From Pseudonocardia cypriaca (GTDB taxonomy: Bacteria; Actinomycetota; Actinomycetes; Mycobacteriales; Pseudonocardiaceae), in assembly GCF_006717045.1 (NCBI RefSeq), contig NZ_VFPH01000002.1, forward strand, positions 2,170,001-2,234,000: a stretch of 64,000 bases of DNA, written 5' to 3'. Each line of letters begins with the position of its first letter. The stretch's first letter is position 1. The notes below the pieces were generated by a model, which searched no databases, was not told the origin of the DNA, and was given only the letters and a program-made list of their open reading frames with translations. Below are positions 25,665 to 34,361 of this stretch, in pieces. The position numbers and the translations under genes were made by a program.

Positions 25665-26216
25665 ATGGACGTCACCGTGATCGTGGTCGTGGTCGTGGTC
25701 GTGGTCACGGCTCTCGTCTTCGACTTCACCAACGGGTTCCACGACACGGCCAACGCGATGGCGACCTCGATCGCCACCGGCGCGCTGTCGCCGAAGCGGC
25801 GGTGACGATCGCGGGCCTGCTGAACCTCGTCGGCGCATTCCTCTCGGTCGAGGTCGCGAAGACGATCTCGAGCGGAATGGTCGACGAGACGCGGATCGGC
25901 CCCGTGGTGATCTTCGCCGGGCTCGTGGGCGCGATCCTGTGGAACCTGCTGACGTGGCTGCTCGGCCCTGCCGTCCAGCTCGTCCCACGCGGGCCAGATG
26001 GCCGTCGCCTGGATCCTCACGCCCCCCGCCGCGGCCGCGGTCGGCGCCGCTGCGGCGTGGCTCGCCTCCACCGGAACGGTGGGGACGATCATCGTCGCGC
26101 TGGTCGCCGCCGCACTCGCAGGCGGCATCTACGCCGCGGCGCGGCGTCGTCCCGTCACGGCCGAGAACGTCGACGACGTCCCGGCCCCGAAGGCGTCCGC
26201 GCACGCCGCGGCCTGA
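25665..26216 (+). pseudogene. PiT-type inorganic phosphate transporter, internally deleted and frameshifted
   Basis: The start encodes TALVFDFTNGFHDTANAMATSIATGAL, the signature of PiT (low-affinity phosphate/metal) permeases. The reading frame then breaks at about 25795-25801 (one base missing after SPK) and continues in another frame with VTIAGLLNLVGAFLSVEVAKTISSG. It shifts back at about 25965 (one extra C) with LPSSSSHA, then jumps directly to the C-terminal end, GQMAVAWILTPPAAA to AENVDDVPAP. About 200 residues expected between SSSSHA and GQMAVAW, including the second signature repeat, are absent. It cannot encode a working transporter as written. Confidence 0.82.
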
Positions 26217-26230
26217 ACAGGAGACTCCGG

Positions 26231-26476
26231 ATGAACATCGCGTGGGGTTCGCTGCTGACGGTGTGCGTCGTGTCGCTCGCGGTCGGGGTCGCGGTGGTCT
26301 CGCTCGTGGCGTTCGCGCTCGTGGGTCTGTCGGCGCGGGCGACGCAGCCGGCCGGGGGCCCGGACGACGGCGCCGCGCCGCCCGTTAGCGCACCGGTCCG
26401 CACCGCGATCGCGGCGCTCTGCCTGCTGGCGGTGGCGGCGATCGTCGGTTACGGCCTCTACGTGATCGTCGCCTGA
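26231..26476 (+). CDS. small two-helix membrane protein downstream of the PiT gene
   Basis: 81 residues from ATG 26231 with an AGGAG site. Two hydrophobic helices (LLTVCVVSLAVGVAVVSLVAFALVG in part, and IAALCLLAVAAIVGYGLYVIV) flank a Gly/Pro/Ala-rich loop. Small proteins of this kind often follow pit genes in actinomycetes. It may be a subunit or accessory of the transporter. It appears intact although the transporter gene is broken. Confidence 0.65.
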   Translation: MNIAWGSLLTVCVVSLAVGVAVVSLVAFALVGLSARATQPAGGPDDGAAPPVSAPVRTAIAALCLLAVAAIVGYGLYVIVA

Positions 26477-26483
26477 GCGGGCG

Positions 26484-27107
26484 TCACCGAGGCGAGGCCG
26501 AATCGGCGGACTCGGCCGTGTCAACGACCCGGCACCGCGAGACACCGAGCACCGACTCCGCCACCCGGATCGCGCCGCTCCGCGCCACCGGGTCGGAGTG
26601 GTCGTCGAAGATCGTCACTTCGCCGCCGCGCACCTCGGCGCGCCACCTGCCGACGCCTCCGTAGATGTCGAGCTTGCGCCGGACGTCCGCCTCGATCGAC
26701 GCGTCGTCCCGCGCGAGCGCCCGGAGCAGGTCGCGATAGGTGACGACCCCGACGACGATCCCGTCGTCCACCACCGGAACCGAGCGGACGTGCGCCGCAC
26801 GCAGGACGGTCAGCAGGTCGGCGACGCCTTCCCGGGGATTGGTCACGAGCACGTCGCGCACCATCACGTCACCGACGGTCGCCCCGGGAACGTCCGGGGC
26901 GCGGTCGAAGATCGGCACGTTCGGGTCGGGCGGGAACCGGCCGGCCAGCAGCTCCGCCTCGCCGACCACACCGACCAGGCGACCTTCGCCGCCGACCACC
27001 GGCAGGCAGGTGAAGCCGGTTGCGTCGAGCTTCGCGATGGCCTCCTTCACCGGGAGCTCCGGCGGCACGACGACGGCGGGCTTGGACATGATCTCGCGGA
27101 TCCGCAC
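26484..27107 (-). CDS. CBS domain pair protein with C-terminal BON-like domain
   Basis: 207 residues from GTG 27107, which has an AGGAG site seven bases away. Two CBS motifs are visible: IMSKPAVVVPPELPVKEAI with GRLVGVVGEAELL, and VMVRDVLVTNPREGVADLL with GIVVGVVTYRDLL. The last 70 residues (RRKLDIYGGVGRWRAEVRGG) look like a BON domain, a phospholipid- or peptide-binding module. CBS pairs bind adenosine nucleotides and act as energy or ligand sensors. The combination is common in actinomycete stress and dormancy proteins. Confidence 0.85.
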   Translation of the reverse strand: MRIREIMSKPAVVVPPELPVKEAIAKLDATGFTCLPVVGGEGRLVGVVGEAELLAGRFPPDPNVPIFDRAPDVPGATVGDVMVRDVLVTNPREGVADLLTVLRAAHVRSVPVVDDGIVVGVVTYRDLLRALARDDASIEADVRRKLDIYGGVGRWRAEVRGGEVTIFDDHSDPVARSGAIRVAESVLGVSRCRVVDTAESADSASPR

Positions 27108-27210
27108 GGGCAGCTCCTCTCCGGGGCTTCTGCCACCGAGGGTATGCGCGCACCGATCGATGGTCCGGAGGCGTCGGGCCCGCGGCACAGGGGCGAAGGT
27201 CCCGCTCGGC

Positions 27211-28176
27211 TCAACGATCCCGCTGGTCCCACCAGGCGAGCACGCGCGTCCCGAACAGCGTCAGCCACTTCGACGGCTCCCCCGCCGGCACGTCGACCTC
27301 GAACCACACCCGGCCGGGATGCCTCCCGGCCTGCACCCACGTGCCGTCGGGCCCTCTGGCAGCGCGGACGATCGCGATCGCGTCGGCCATGCGCGGGTCC
27401 GGCGCCGTGCCGTCGACCAGTGACGCCTGGCGGAAGTACTCGGCGGCGTTGAGCACGTCGTAGGACCAGCGGAACGGGTAGGCGAAGCGGCCGACCCACG
27501 GTCCGACGGGCTCCCCCGTCGACAGACGCCGGAACAGCTCGCGGCGGAGGAGGTACTCCTCACCGGAGCGGCGGGCGGCGCGCGTCGCCTCCGTGCCGCC
27601 GGTCGCCGCGTCGTACGCGAGCAGACCCTTGAGGGAGTTCAGCGTCGAGTGGAACGACGACCTGGTCGAGCCCTCCACCCACTCGCAGTTCCAGCCGCCG
27701 TCCGGCAGCTGGTGGTCGACGAACCAGGAGACGATGCCGGTGACGTCGGCGCCGAGCCACAGTCCGTTGGCGACGGTCCAGGCGTTGATGCAGCAGTCGA
27801 CCTCACCGGCCCAGTACGGCAGGTCGTCGTACTCCCAGCGGCAGTTCTCGGCGAGCAGCTCGGCCGTGCGGCGCTCCCGCAGGACGGCGGCGTCGAGGCC
27901 CCATTCCCGCAGCGAGTTGAGCGTCCAGGTCGTGGCCGTCCACGGCTGTCCGGCCTCTCCCGCCTCCGGCGTGAAGCCGGCGGGGAAGAACGCGCCGCCC
28001 GCCCACCGGCCGTCCGGCTCCTGGAGCGCGAGCAGGCGCGCGCCGAAGCCTTCGGTGGCGATCCGGGCCCGCGTCGACTCCCAGACCTCGGGCGGGGCAG
28101 CCATGAGGTCGCGCTCGACCTGCCAGCGCAACGTGGGGTCGGAGTTGTGGAGCCACGCCGTCACGTCGTTCAGCAC
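27211..28176 (-). CDS. squalene-cyclase/prenyltransferase-type alpha-alpha toroid protein
   Basis: 321 residues built of repeats with QW-like motifs: LALQEPDGRWAGGAFF, DHQLPDGGWNCEW and GPDGTWVQAGR. This is the alpha6-alpha6 barrel of the terpenoid cyclase/prenyltransferase superfamily. It is half the length of a hopene cyclase (about 630 residues), and the DXDD acid motif of class II cyclases is not evident. It is therefore probably not a terpene cyclase and may bind or hydrolyse another substrate. It stands alone, divergent from the MFS gene. Confidence 0.72.
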   Translation of the reverse strand: MLNDVTAWLHNSDPTLRWQVERDLMAAPPEVWESTRARIATEGFGARLLALQEPDGRWAGGAFFPAGFTPEAGEAGQPWTATTWTLNSLREWGLDAAVLRERRTAELLAENCRWEYDDLPYWAGEVDCCINAWTVANGLWLGADVTGIVSWFVDHQLPDGGWNCEWVEGSTRSSFHSTLNSLKGLLAYDAATGGTEATRAARRSGEEYLLRRELFRRLSTGEPVGPWVGRFAYPFRWSYDVLNAAEYFRQASLVDGTAPDPRMADAIAIVRAARGPDGTWVQAGRHPGRVWFEVDVPAGEPSKWLTLFGTRVLAWWDQRDR

Positions 28177-28212
28177 AGCCCGCGACGCTAGCGCCCCGCC
28201 CCGTCGACACGG

Positions 28213-28241
28213 TTGTCCCGCAAGCGCGGTAAGAGTGTAAT
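28213..28241 (+). promoter_or_regulatory. sigma-70-type promoter for the MFS-kyn operon
   Basis: TTGTCC at 28213-28218 and TGTAAT at 28236-28241 are separated by 17 bases, a good match to the vegetative promoter consensus for this GC-rich genome. The MFS start (28279) lies 38 bases after the -10 element and has a GGGAGGCGG site. Confidence 0.5.
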
Positions 28242-28278
28242 CCGTTCCGGTACCCCAACCGGGAGGCGGTGAGGCGCG

Positions 28279-30258
28279 ATGGCGGCGTCAGGCCGGGTGG
28301 TCGGAGACCTCCGAGCACGGCGCCACGGTGTCGCGCGGCTGATCCCGGCGGCCGGGCTCGGTGCCTGCCCCGCTCATCCGGACACGCCGGCGGCGGCGCG
28401 GCCGGCCGGCGAGACCACCGAGGGCGCTCGGCGGTGTCAGCGGTGGACGCTTGCCGTGGTGTGCCTGGCCTCTGCACTGCTGCTGTTCAACGTGACCGCG
28501 CCGAACGTCGCGCTGCCCGCGATCGCGGTCGATCTGTCCGCGGGCTTCAGCGCCCAGCAGTGGGTGCTGTCGGCGTACGCGATGGTGCTGGCGTCGCTGC
28601 TGCTGGCCGGCGGCGCGCTCGGCGACCGCTACGGCAGGCGGCGGCTGTTCCTGCTCGGCCTCGCGGGCTTCTGGGTGGGGTCCCTGCTCTGCACGCTGGC
28701 GCCGACCACGGAGCTGCTCATCGTCGGACGGCTGGTCCAGGGCGCGGGCGCCGCGGCGCTCTTCCCGTCCGGGCTCGCGCTGATCGCGGCGGAGTTCGAC
28801 GGGCCGGCTCGGGCCCGCGCGATCGGTGTCTGGGGAGCCAGCGTGTCCGGCGCGATCGCGCTGGGACCGTTGCTCGGCGGGATCCTCGTGGAGGTCGTCG
28901 GGTGGCGCGCCCAGTTCGCCCTCGCCGTGCTGCTGGTGCTCCCCACCGCCGCGGTGGGGCTGCGGCACCTCCGGGAGAGCCGGGACAGCTCCTCCACCAG
29001 GCTGGACTGGCTGGGCGCCGGGCTACTCACCGGCGCGATGGTGCTGCTGATCGTGCTGGTCCAGCGGGGCAACGGGGTCGGCTGGCTCTCCCCCGTCACG
29101 CTCGCCATGGCCGGCGGGGCGCTCGTCCTGTTCGCGCTGTTCACGCTGGTCGAGTTCCGCAGCACCGCACCGCTGATCGCGCCTGCCCTGATGCGCAACC
29201 CGACCTTCCTCGGCGCCACGCTGGTGGCCGTCGTGTTCGCCGCCGCCGGGTTCGCGCCGCTGGTGTACCTCACCTTGTTCCTGCTGCGGGTGCACGGCTC
29301 GGGGCCGACGCTCGCCGGACTGGAGGTCGCGCCGTTCGCGGTGGCGTCGCTGGTGGTGTCGCTGCTCGCGGCGAGGGTCGTGGCCCGCCTCGGCGTGCGG
29401 ATCGCGCTCGTGGGCGGCCTCGCGCTGTGCGGGGTGGGCCTCGCGCTGATGCTCGACCTGGGACCGGACTCCGGCGGCCTGCGGCTCCTGCCGGCGCTCC
29501 TGGTCTTCGGCGTCGGTGCAGGCGTCGTCAACCCCACGATGACGGTCGCCGCGCTCAGCACCGTGGACGCCGCGCACAGCGGCATGGCCTCCGGCATCAA
29601 CAACACCGCCCGCCAGCTCGGCATCGCCGTGGGGATCGCCGGACTCGGCGCGGTGTTCGAGTCCCGGCTCGCCGACGGCACGGGCGCCCGGCTCGCCGCG
29701 GGCGGGGTGCCGGGACCGCAGGCCACCGCCGCAGCCGAGCTGGCCGCGTCGGGTGACCTGGACGCCGCAGGGCGCTCCCTCGGCCAGGCCGCGACCGCCC
29801 TCCTCCCGGCGTACACGAGCTCGTTCACGCACGCGCTGACGGTCGTGTTCCTCGTGGGCATCGCGGTCATCGCACTCGGGGCGCTGGTGACCGTCGTCCT
29901 GATCCGCCCTGCCGCCGAGCCCGTACCCGCGCAGACCGGCGGCTTCACGGTCGTCGGGGACGCGGACGGCCGTCCAACCGAGGCGACCTGCACGCACCTC
30001 GGCGAGGTCGCCGCCGACGTGACCCCGAGCACCGATCGGGGCTGCGAGGACTGCCTGCGGGACGGCGGTACCTGGGTCCACCTCCGCAAGTGCCTGCACT
30101 GCGGCCACGTCGGGTGCTGCGACAGCTCGCCGGGCCGGCACGCGTCGCAGCACTGGCACACCAGCTCGCACCCGCTCGTCCAGTCCTTCGAACCCGGGGA
30201 GGACTGGGGCTGGTGCTACCCCGACCAGTTGCTCGTCGCGCCGTCTACGGTGACCTGA
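28279..30258 (+). CDS. MFS multidrug transporter fused to a UBP-type zinc finger
   Basis: 659 residues. Residues about 50-560 form a 14-helix DHA2 (EmrB/QacA-like) drug:H+ antiporter, with GGALGDRYGRRRLFLLGLAG (motif A) and LVQGAGAAALFPSGLALI. The last 80 residues are a ZnF-UBP domain: CTHLGEV, GCEDCLRDGGTWVHLRKCLHC and GHVGCCDSSPGRHASQH, with the expected Cys/His ligands. In eukaryotes this finger binds the ubiquitin C-terminus, so its role here is unknown. The TGA overlaps the ATG of kynA (TGATG), which ties export to the kynurenine pathway. A start downstream of 28279 is possible. Confidence 0.88.
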   Translation: MAASGRVVGDLRARRHGVARLIPAAGLGACPAHPDTPAAARPAGETTEGARRCQRWTLAVVCLASALLLFNVTAPNVALPAIAVDLSAGFSAQQWVLSAYAMVLASLLLAGGALGDRYGRRRLFLLGLAGFWVGSLLCTLAPTTELLIVGRLVQGAGAAALFPSGLALIAAEFDGPARARAIGVWGASVSGAIALGPLLGGILVEVVGWRAQFALAVLLVLPTAAVGLRHLRESRDSSSTRLDWLGAGLLTGAMVLLIVLVQRGNGVGWLSPVTLAMAGGALVLFALFTLVEFRSTAPLIAPALMRNPTFLGATLVAVVFAAAGFAPLVYLTLFLLRVHGSGPTLAGLEVAPFAVASLVVSLLAARVVARLGVRIALVGGLALCGVGLALMLDLGPDSGGLRLLPALLVFGVGAGVVNPTMTVAALSTVDAAHSGMASGINNTARQLGIAVGIAGLGAVFESRLADGTGARLAAGGVPGPQATAAAELAASGDLDAAGRSLGQAATALLPAYTSSFTHALTVVFLVGIAVIALGALVTVVLIRPAAEPVPAQTGGFTVVGDADGRPTEATCTHLGEVAADVTPSTDRGCEDCLRDGGTWVHLRKCLHCGHVGCCDSSPGRHASQHWHTSSHPLVQSFEPGEDWGWCYPDQLLVAPSTVT

Positions 30259-31130
30259 TGACCGGGAACGGCAGGAACCTGCGCCCTCTCGAGGAGGGTG
30301 TGGTCCGGGAGTTCGGTGGGACCGGGGAGCGGGTGAACCTGTCCTACGGGGCCTACCTGCATCTGGACCAGTTGTTGTCGGCGCAGCATCCGGTGAGCCG
30401 CCCGGTGCACCACGACGAGCTGCTGTTCATCGTGCAGCACCAGACCTCCGAGCTGTGGTTGAAGCTGGTGTTGCACGAGCTGCGCGCGGTGCGGGACCGG
30501 TTGCGGGCCGACGAGCTGCGCCCGGCGCTCAAGGGCCTGGCGCGGGTGAAGCACATCCAGCGGCAGCTGACCGAGCAGTGGTCGGTGCTCGCGACGCTGA
30601 CGCCGTCGGAGTACGCGGAGTTCCGCCGGTTCCTGGGCACCTCGTCGGGGTTCCAGTCCTACCAGTACCGGGCGGTCGAGTTCGTCCTCGGCAACAAGAA
30701 CCCCGCCATGGTCAAGCTGTTCGAGCACGACGATCAGGCCCGTGAGCTGCTGGAGACGCTGCTCGGGGAACCGACCGTCTACGACGAGTTCCTGCGCCAC
30801 CTGCACCGGCACGGGCACGCGATCCCCGAACAGCTGTTGCACCGGGACGTGGCGGCGCCGCACGAGTTCACCCCGGAGCTGGTGCCGGTGTTCCGCCGCA
30901 TCTACGAGCACTCCCGCCAGTTCTGGGAGGCCTACGAGGCGTGCGAGGAGCTGGTGGATCTGGAGGAGAACTTCCAGCTGTGGCGGTTCCGCCACCTCAA
31001 GACCGTGGAGCGCACCATCGGCACCGTGCGGGGCACGGGTGGCTCCAGCGGGGTCAACTTCCTGCGCGCCGCGCTGGACCTGACGTTCTTCCCCGAGCTG
31101 TTCGCCGTCCGCACGGAGATCCAGGCATGA
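30258..31130 (+). CDS. kynA: tryptophan 2,3-dioxygenase
   Basis: 290 residues. The substrate/active-site segment FIVQHQTSELWLKL carries the conserved His, and FRHLKTVERTIG carries the proximal heme-ligand His. The closing GTGGSSGVNFLRAALDLTFFPELF is diagnostic of the family. It opens the indole ring of L-tryptophan to N-formylkynurenine as a cytosolic heme tetramer. ATG 30258 overlaps the MFS stop and its own stop overlaps kynU (ATGA), so the three genes form one translationally coupled operon. Confidence 0.95.
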   Translation: MTGNGRNLRPLEEGVVREFGGTGERVNLSYGAYLHLDQLLSAQHPVSRPVHHDELLFIVQHQTSELWLKLVLHELRAVRDRLRADELRPALKGLARVKHIQRQLTEQWSVLATLTPSEYAEFRRFLGTSSGFQSYQYRAVEFVLGNKNPAMVKLFEHDDQARELLETLLGEPTVYDEFLRHLHRHGHAIPEQLLHRDVAAPHEFTPELVPVFRRIYEHSRQFWEAYEACEELVDLEENFQLWRFRHLKTVERTIGTVRGTGGSSGVNFLRAALDLTFFPELFAVRTEIQA

Positions 31131-32386
31131 CCACCAGCACTCGCACCTGGGCGGAGCGGGCTGCCGCCCTGGACGCGGCCGACCCGCTCGCCGGGCTGCG
31201 GGACCGGTTCCTGCCCGCCCCCGACGTCGTCGCCTACCTGGACGGCAACTCCCTCGGCCGCCCGGTGGCCGATGCCGCGAACCGGCTGGGCGAGTTCCTC
31301 CGGCAGTCCTGGGGGGAGCGGTTGATCCGCGGCTGGACCGAGGACGGCCCGGACGGTCCGTGGATGGACTGGCCCGGCCGGGTCGGGGACCGGATCGCCG
31401 CGGCCGCGCTGGGCGCTGCGCCGGGACAGACCGTGCTGGGCGACTCCACCACCGTGTGGCTCTACAAGCTCGCCCGCGCCGCCGTCGACGCCGCCACCGC
31501 GGACGATCCGGCCCGCCGGGTGATCGTGGCGTTCGCCGACGACTTCCCCACCGACCGCTACGTCGTCGAGGGCATCGCCGCCGAGCGCGGCGCCACCGTG
31601 CGCTGGCTGCACGCCGATCTCGCCGGAGGAGTCACCGCCGAGCAGGTCGCCGCTGCGGCCGGCCCGGACACCGCGCTGGTGCTGCTGTCGCACGTCGCGT
31701 ACCGGTCGGGGTGGCTGGCTGACGCCCCCGCGATCGCGGCCGCCACCCGCGACGCCGGCGCCTACCTGCTGCTGGACCTGTGCCACTCCGCCGGGTCCGT
31801 GCCCCTCGCCCTCGACGACTGGGGCGTGGACCTGGCGGTGGGCTGCACCTACAAGTTCCTCAACGGCGGGCCCGGCTCGCCGGCCTTCGGCTACCTGCGC
31901 CACGGCCTGCAGGAGCGGCTGCGGCAGCCGATCCAGGGCTGGATGGGCCGCGCCGACCCGTTCACCATGGGGCCGGGCTACCAGCCCGCCGCCGGGGCGC
32001 GGCACCTGGTGTCCGGCACCCCACCCATCCTCGCCGCGGTGCCCCTGCTCGCCTCGCTCGACCTGCTCGAGGAAGCCGGCGTCAGCGCCGTGCGCACCAA
32101 GTCGGTCGCGCTGACCGAGTTCGCGCTCGAACTGGCCGACGAGTGGCTGGCCCCGCACGGCGTGCAGGTGATCTCCCCCCGCGAGCCCGGGCGGCGCGGC
32201 GGGCACGTCACCCTCCACCGCCCCGGCTTCCGCGACACCGTCGACCAGCTGTGGGCCCGCGGGGTGATCCCCGACTACCGCGAACCCGACGCCATCCGGA
32301 TCGGACCCGCACCGCTGTCCACCTCGTTCACCGAGGTCCACGACGGGCTCGCCGTGCTCCGCGACATCCTCGACGGCGGCGCCTGA
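31127..32386 (+). CDS. kynU: kynureninase
   Basis: 419 residues, fold type I PLP enzyme. YLDGNSLGRP near the start and WGERLIRGW are family segments. The PLP lysine is in GCTYKFLNGGPGS, and LLLDLCHSAGSVPL holds the Asp that contacts the pyridine nitrogen. It cleaves kynurenine to anthranilate and alanine (or 3-hydroxykynurenine to 3-hydroxyanthranilate). No kynurenine formamidase (kynB) gene is found in the window, and that step may be supplied elsewhere or occur by another hydrolase. A hairpin terminator follows. Confidence 0.95.
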   Translation: MTTSTRTWAERAAALDAADPLAGLRDRFLPAPDVVAYLDGNSLGRPVADAANRLGEFLRQSWGERLIRGWTEDGPDGPWMDWPGRVGDRIAAAALGAAPGQTVLGDSTTVWLYKLARAAVDAATADDPARRVIVAFADDFPTDRYVVEGIAAERGATVRWLHADLAGGVTAEQVAAAAGPDTALVLLSHVAYRSGWLADAPAIAAATRDAGAYLLLDLCHSAGSVPLALDDWGVDLAVGCTYKFLNGGPGSPAFGYLRHGLQERLRQPIQGWMGRADPFTMGPGYQPAAGARHLVSGTPPILAAVPLLASLDLLEEAGVSAVRTKSVALTEFALELADEWLAPHGVQVISPREPGRRGGHVTLHRPGFRDTVDQLWARGVIPDYREPDAIRIGPAPLSTSFTEVHDGLAVLRDILDGGA

Positions 32387-32387
32387 T

Positions 32388-32404
32388 ACGGGCGCCCCGC
32401 CCGT
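32388..32404. terminator. hairpin between kynU and a convergent small gene
   Basis: ACGGGCG-CCC-CGCCCGT is a perfect seven-pair stem with a three-base loop, starting two bases after the kynU stop and ending at the stop codon of the opposite gene. It would serve both directions. A T-run is lacking, as is usual in actinomycetes. Confidence 0.6.
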
Positions 32405-32673
32405 CAGTCGGGTACGTCGTCGCGCAGCTTCAGCACCGTCCGCAGCACGTACTCGACGGCCGAGGCGAACGCGCTGCCCCTCAGCTCGTCGCGGGTGGCG
32501 AGGTTCCGCGACGCGAACTCGAGCATGTCGTCAGGTCCTGCCCGGCCGACGACGAGCGCCGCGATCTCCTCGACGTCGAGGCCCGGGTTGTCGATCCGGG
32601 CCAGCGCGAACTCGACGACCAGCTCGTCCACCGTCACGGGTCCGCTCCCTCCCGGGTTGTCAGAGGACTCCAT
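32404..32673 (-). CDS. small acidic protein of unknown function
   Basis: 89 residues, acidic, mostly helical (VTVDELVVEFALARIDNPGLDVEEIAALVV), with no membrane segment or cysteine. It is divergent from the ProRS gene, with starts about 77 bases apart. Codon bias supports coding. I recognise no family. Confidence 0.55.
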   Translation of the reverse strand: MESSDNPGGSGPVTVDELVVEFALARIDNPGLDVEEIAALVVGRAGPDDMLEFASRNLATRDELRGSAFASAVEYVLRTVLKLRDDVPD

Positions 32674-32749
32674 GCTGGCCCACTCGGGCGACCAGCAGCA
32701 AGCACGTCTTCGCCGGATAAGCGTTTGCCCGCGCAGCTACCGTCGGCAC

Positions 32750-34159
32750 GTGTCGAAGCCCGTACTCACCCCGCAGGCGGAGAACTTCCCCGCCTGGTAC
32801 CAGGACGTCGTTGCTCGCGCCGAAATGGCCGACAACGGTCCGGCGCGCGGGACCATGGTCATCCGACCGTGGGGGTACGCCATCTGGGAGCTCATGCAGG
32901 CGGACATGGACCGGCGGATCAAGGAGACCGGGGCCCAGAACGTCGCGTTCCCGCTGTTCATCCCCATGAGCTTCCTGGAGAAGGAGAAGCAGCACGTCGA
33001 GGGCTTCTCCCCCGAGCTCGCCGTGGTCACCCACGGCGGCGGGGAGGAGCTCGCCGAACCGCTGGTGGTGCGCCCCACCTCCGAGACGGTCATCAACCAC
33101 TACTTCGCCAAGTGGGTGCAGTCCCACCGCGACCTGCCCATGATGATCAACCTCTGGAACAACGTGGTGCGCTGGGAGCTGCGCCCCCGGGTGTTCCTGC
33201 GCACCACCGAGTTCCTCTGGCAGGAGGGGCACACCGCCCACGCCACCTTCGAGGACGCGGTCGAGGAGACCCGGCGCATGCTGGAGGTCTACCGGCGGTT
33301 CATGGAGGAGACCCTCGCCATCTCGGTCGTGGTGGGCGAGAAGTCGCCGGGCGAGCGCTTCGCCGGCGCCGACCACACCTTCACCTGCGAGGCGCTGATG
33401 CGCGACGGCAAGGCGCTGCAGATGGGGACCAGCCACAACCTGGGCCACAACTTCGCCCGCGCCTTCGACATCCAGTACCTGGATGCGGGCGGCGAGCGCC
33501 GCCACGTCGCCACCACCTCGTGGGGCACGTCCACCCGGATGATCGGCGGGACGATCATGGTCCACGGCGACGACCACGGCCTGCGCCTGCCCCCTGCGAT
33601 CGCACCGCACCAGGTGGTGATCATGCAACTGGACGCCGAGGGCACGGCGGCCAGGCGCGTCGAGGCGGAGCTGCGCGCGGCAGGCGTCCGCGTCCACCTC
33701 GACTCCCGCACCCACACCTCGTTCGGGCGCCGCTCCGTCGACTGGGAGCTGAAGGGCGTACCCGTCCGGATCGAGCTGGGCGCGCGGGAGCTGGCCGCGG
33801 GGAACGCCACCCTGGTCCGGCGGGACGACCGCAGCAAGAGCACGGTGCCGCTGGACGGTGCCGCGCGCGCCGCCACCGATCTGCTCGACGAGATCCAGCA
33901 GGTGCTGCTCACGCAGTCGCGGACGTTCCGCGAGGAGCACACCCACCCGGTCACCGACTTCGACGAGCTCACCGAGCGCCTGGGTGACGGTGGCCTGTTC
34001 CTCGCCGCCTGGTCCGGCACGGAGGAGTCGGAGAAGGCGCTCGGCGAGCGCACCAGCGCCACCATCCGCTGCATCGTCGACGCCGAGCCGCCCGCGCCGA
34101 CCTGCCTGATCACCGGCCTGCCGGCCGAGCACACGGTGCTGATCGGGCGGGCCTACTGA
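32750..34159 (+). CDS. proS: proline--tRNA ligase, archaeal/eukaryotic type (type 3)
   Basis: 469 residues from GTG 32750. Class II motifs: FLWQEGHTAHATFEDA, RPTSETVINHYFAKWV and the motif 3 region GTIMVHGDDHGLRLPPAIAP. The architecture has no insertion (editing) domain, is shorter than bacterial ProRS (about 570 residues), and ends in a C-terminal tyrosine (IGRAY), the mark of type 3 enzymes. It charges tRNA-Pro. In a bacterium with a standard ProRS this may be a second, horizontally acquired copy, possibly resistant to a proline-site inhibitor; whether another copy exists cannot be seen from this window. Confidence 0.93.
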   Translation: MSKPVLTPQAENFPAWYQDVVARAEMADNGPARGTMVIRPWGYAIWELMQADMDRRIKETGAQNVAFPLFIPMSFLEKEKQHVEGFSPELAVVTHGGGEELAEPLVVRPTSETVINHYFAKWVQSHRDLPMMINLWNNVVRWELRPRVFLRTTEFLWQEGHTAHATFEDAVEETRRMLEVYRRFMEETLAISVVVGEKSPGERFAGADHTFTCEALMRDGKALQMGTSHNLGHNFARAFDIQYLDAGGERRHVATTSWGTSTRMIGGTIMVHGDDHGLRLPPAIAPHQVVIMQLDAEGTAARRVEAELRAAGVRVHLDSRTHTSFGRRSVDWELKGVPVRIELGARELAAGNATLVRRDDRSKSTVPLDGAARAATDLLDEIQQVLLTQSRTFREEHTHPVTDFDELTERLGDGGLFLAAWSGTEESEKALGERTSATIRCIVDAEPPAPTCLITGLPAEHTVLIGRAY

Positions 34160-34203
34160 CGCACGCCTGCTTCTCCGGCCGCAGATCGATGAAGCCTTCG
34201 GGG

Positions 34204-34221
34204 CGCGTTCCGCGGAACGCG
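34204..34221. repeat. 18-bp perfect palindrome after proS
   Basis: CGCGTTCCGCGGAACGCG reads identically on both strands, 45 bases after the ProRS stop. It may act as part of a terminator hairpin or as a protein site. No T-run follows. Confidence 0.55.
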
Positions 34222-34361
34222 GTCGGTGCCGGCGGTGCCCTCGTGGTGGGAACCGTTCCGGTGGGCGCGCCGTCCCGGCTCGGGGGCGCCCGGCCTCACC
34301 TATCCGCCCGATGTTGCTGATGCGGCTATCCGGTTCGCCTCGTTGCCGCCCCCACCGAGAT

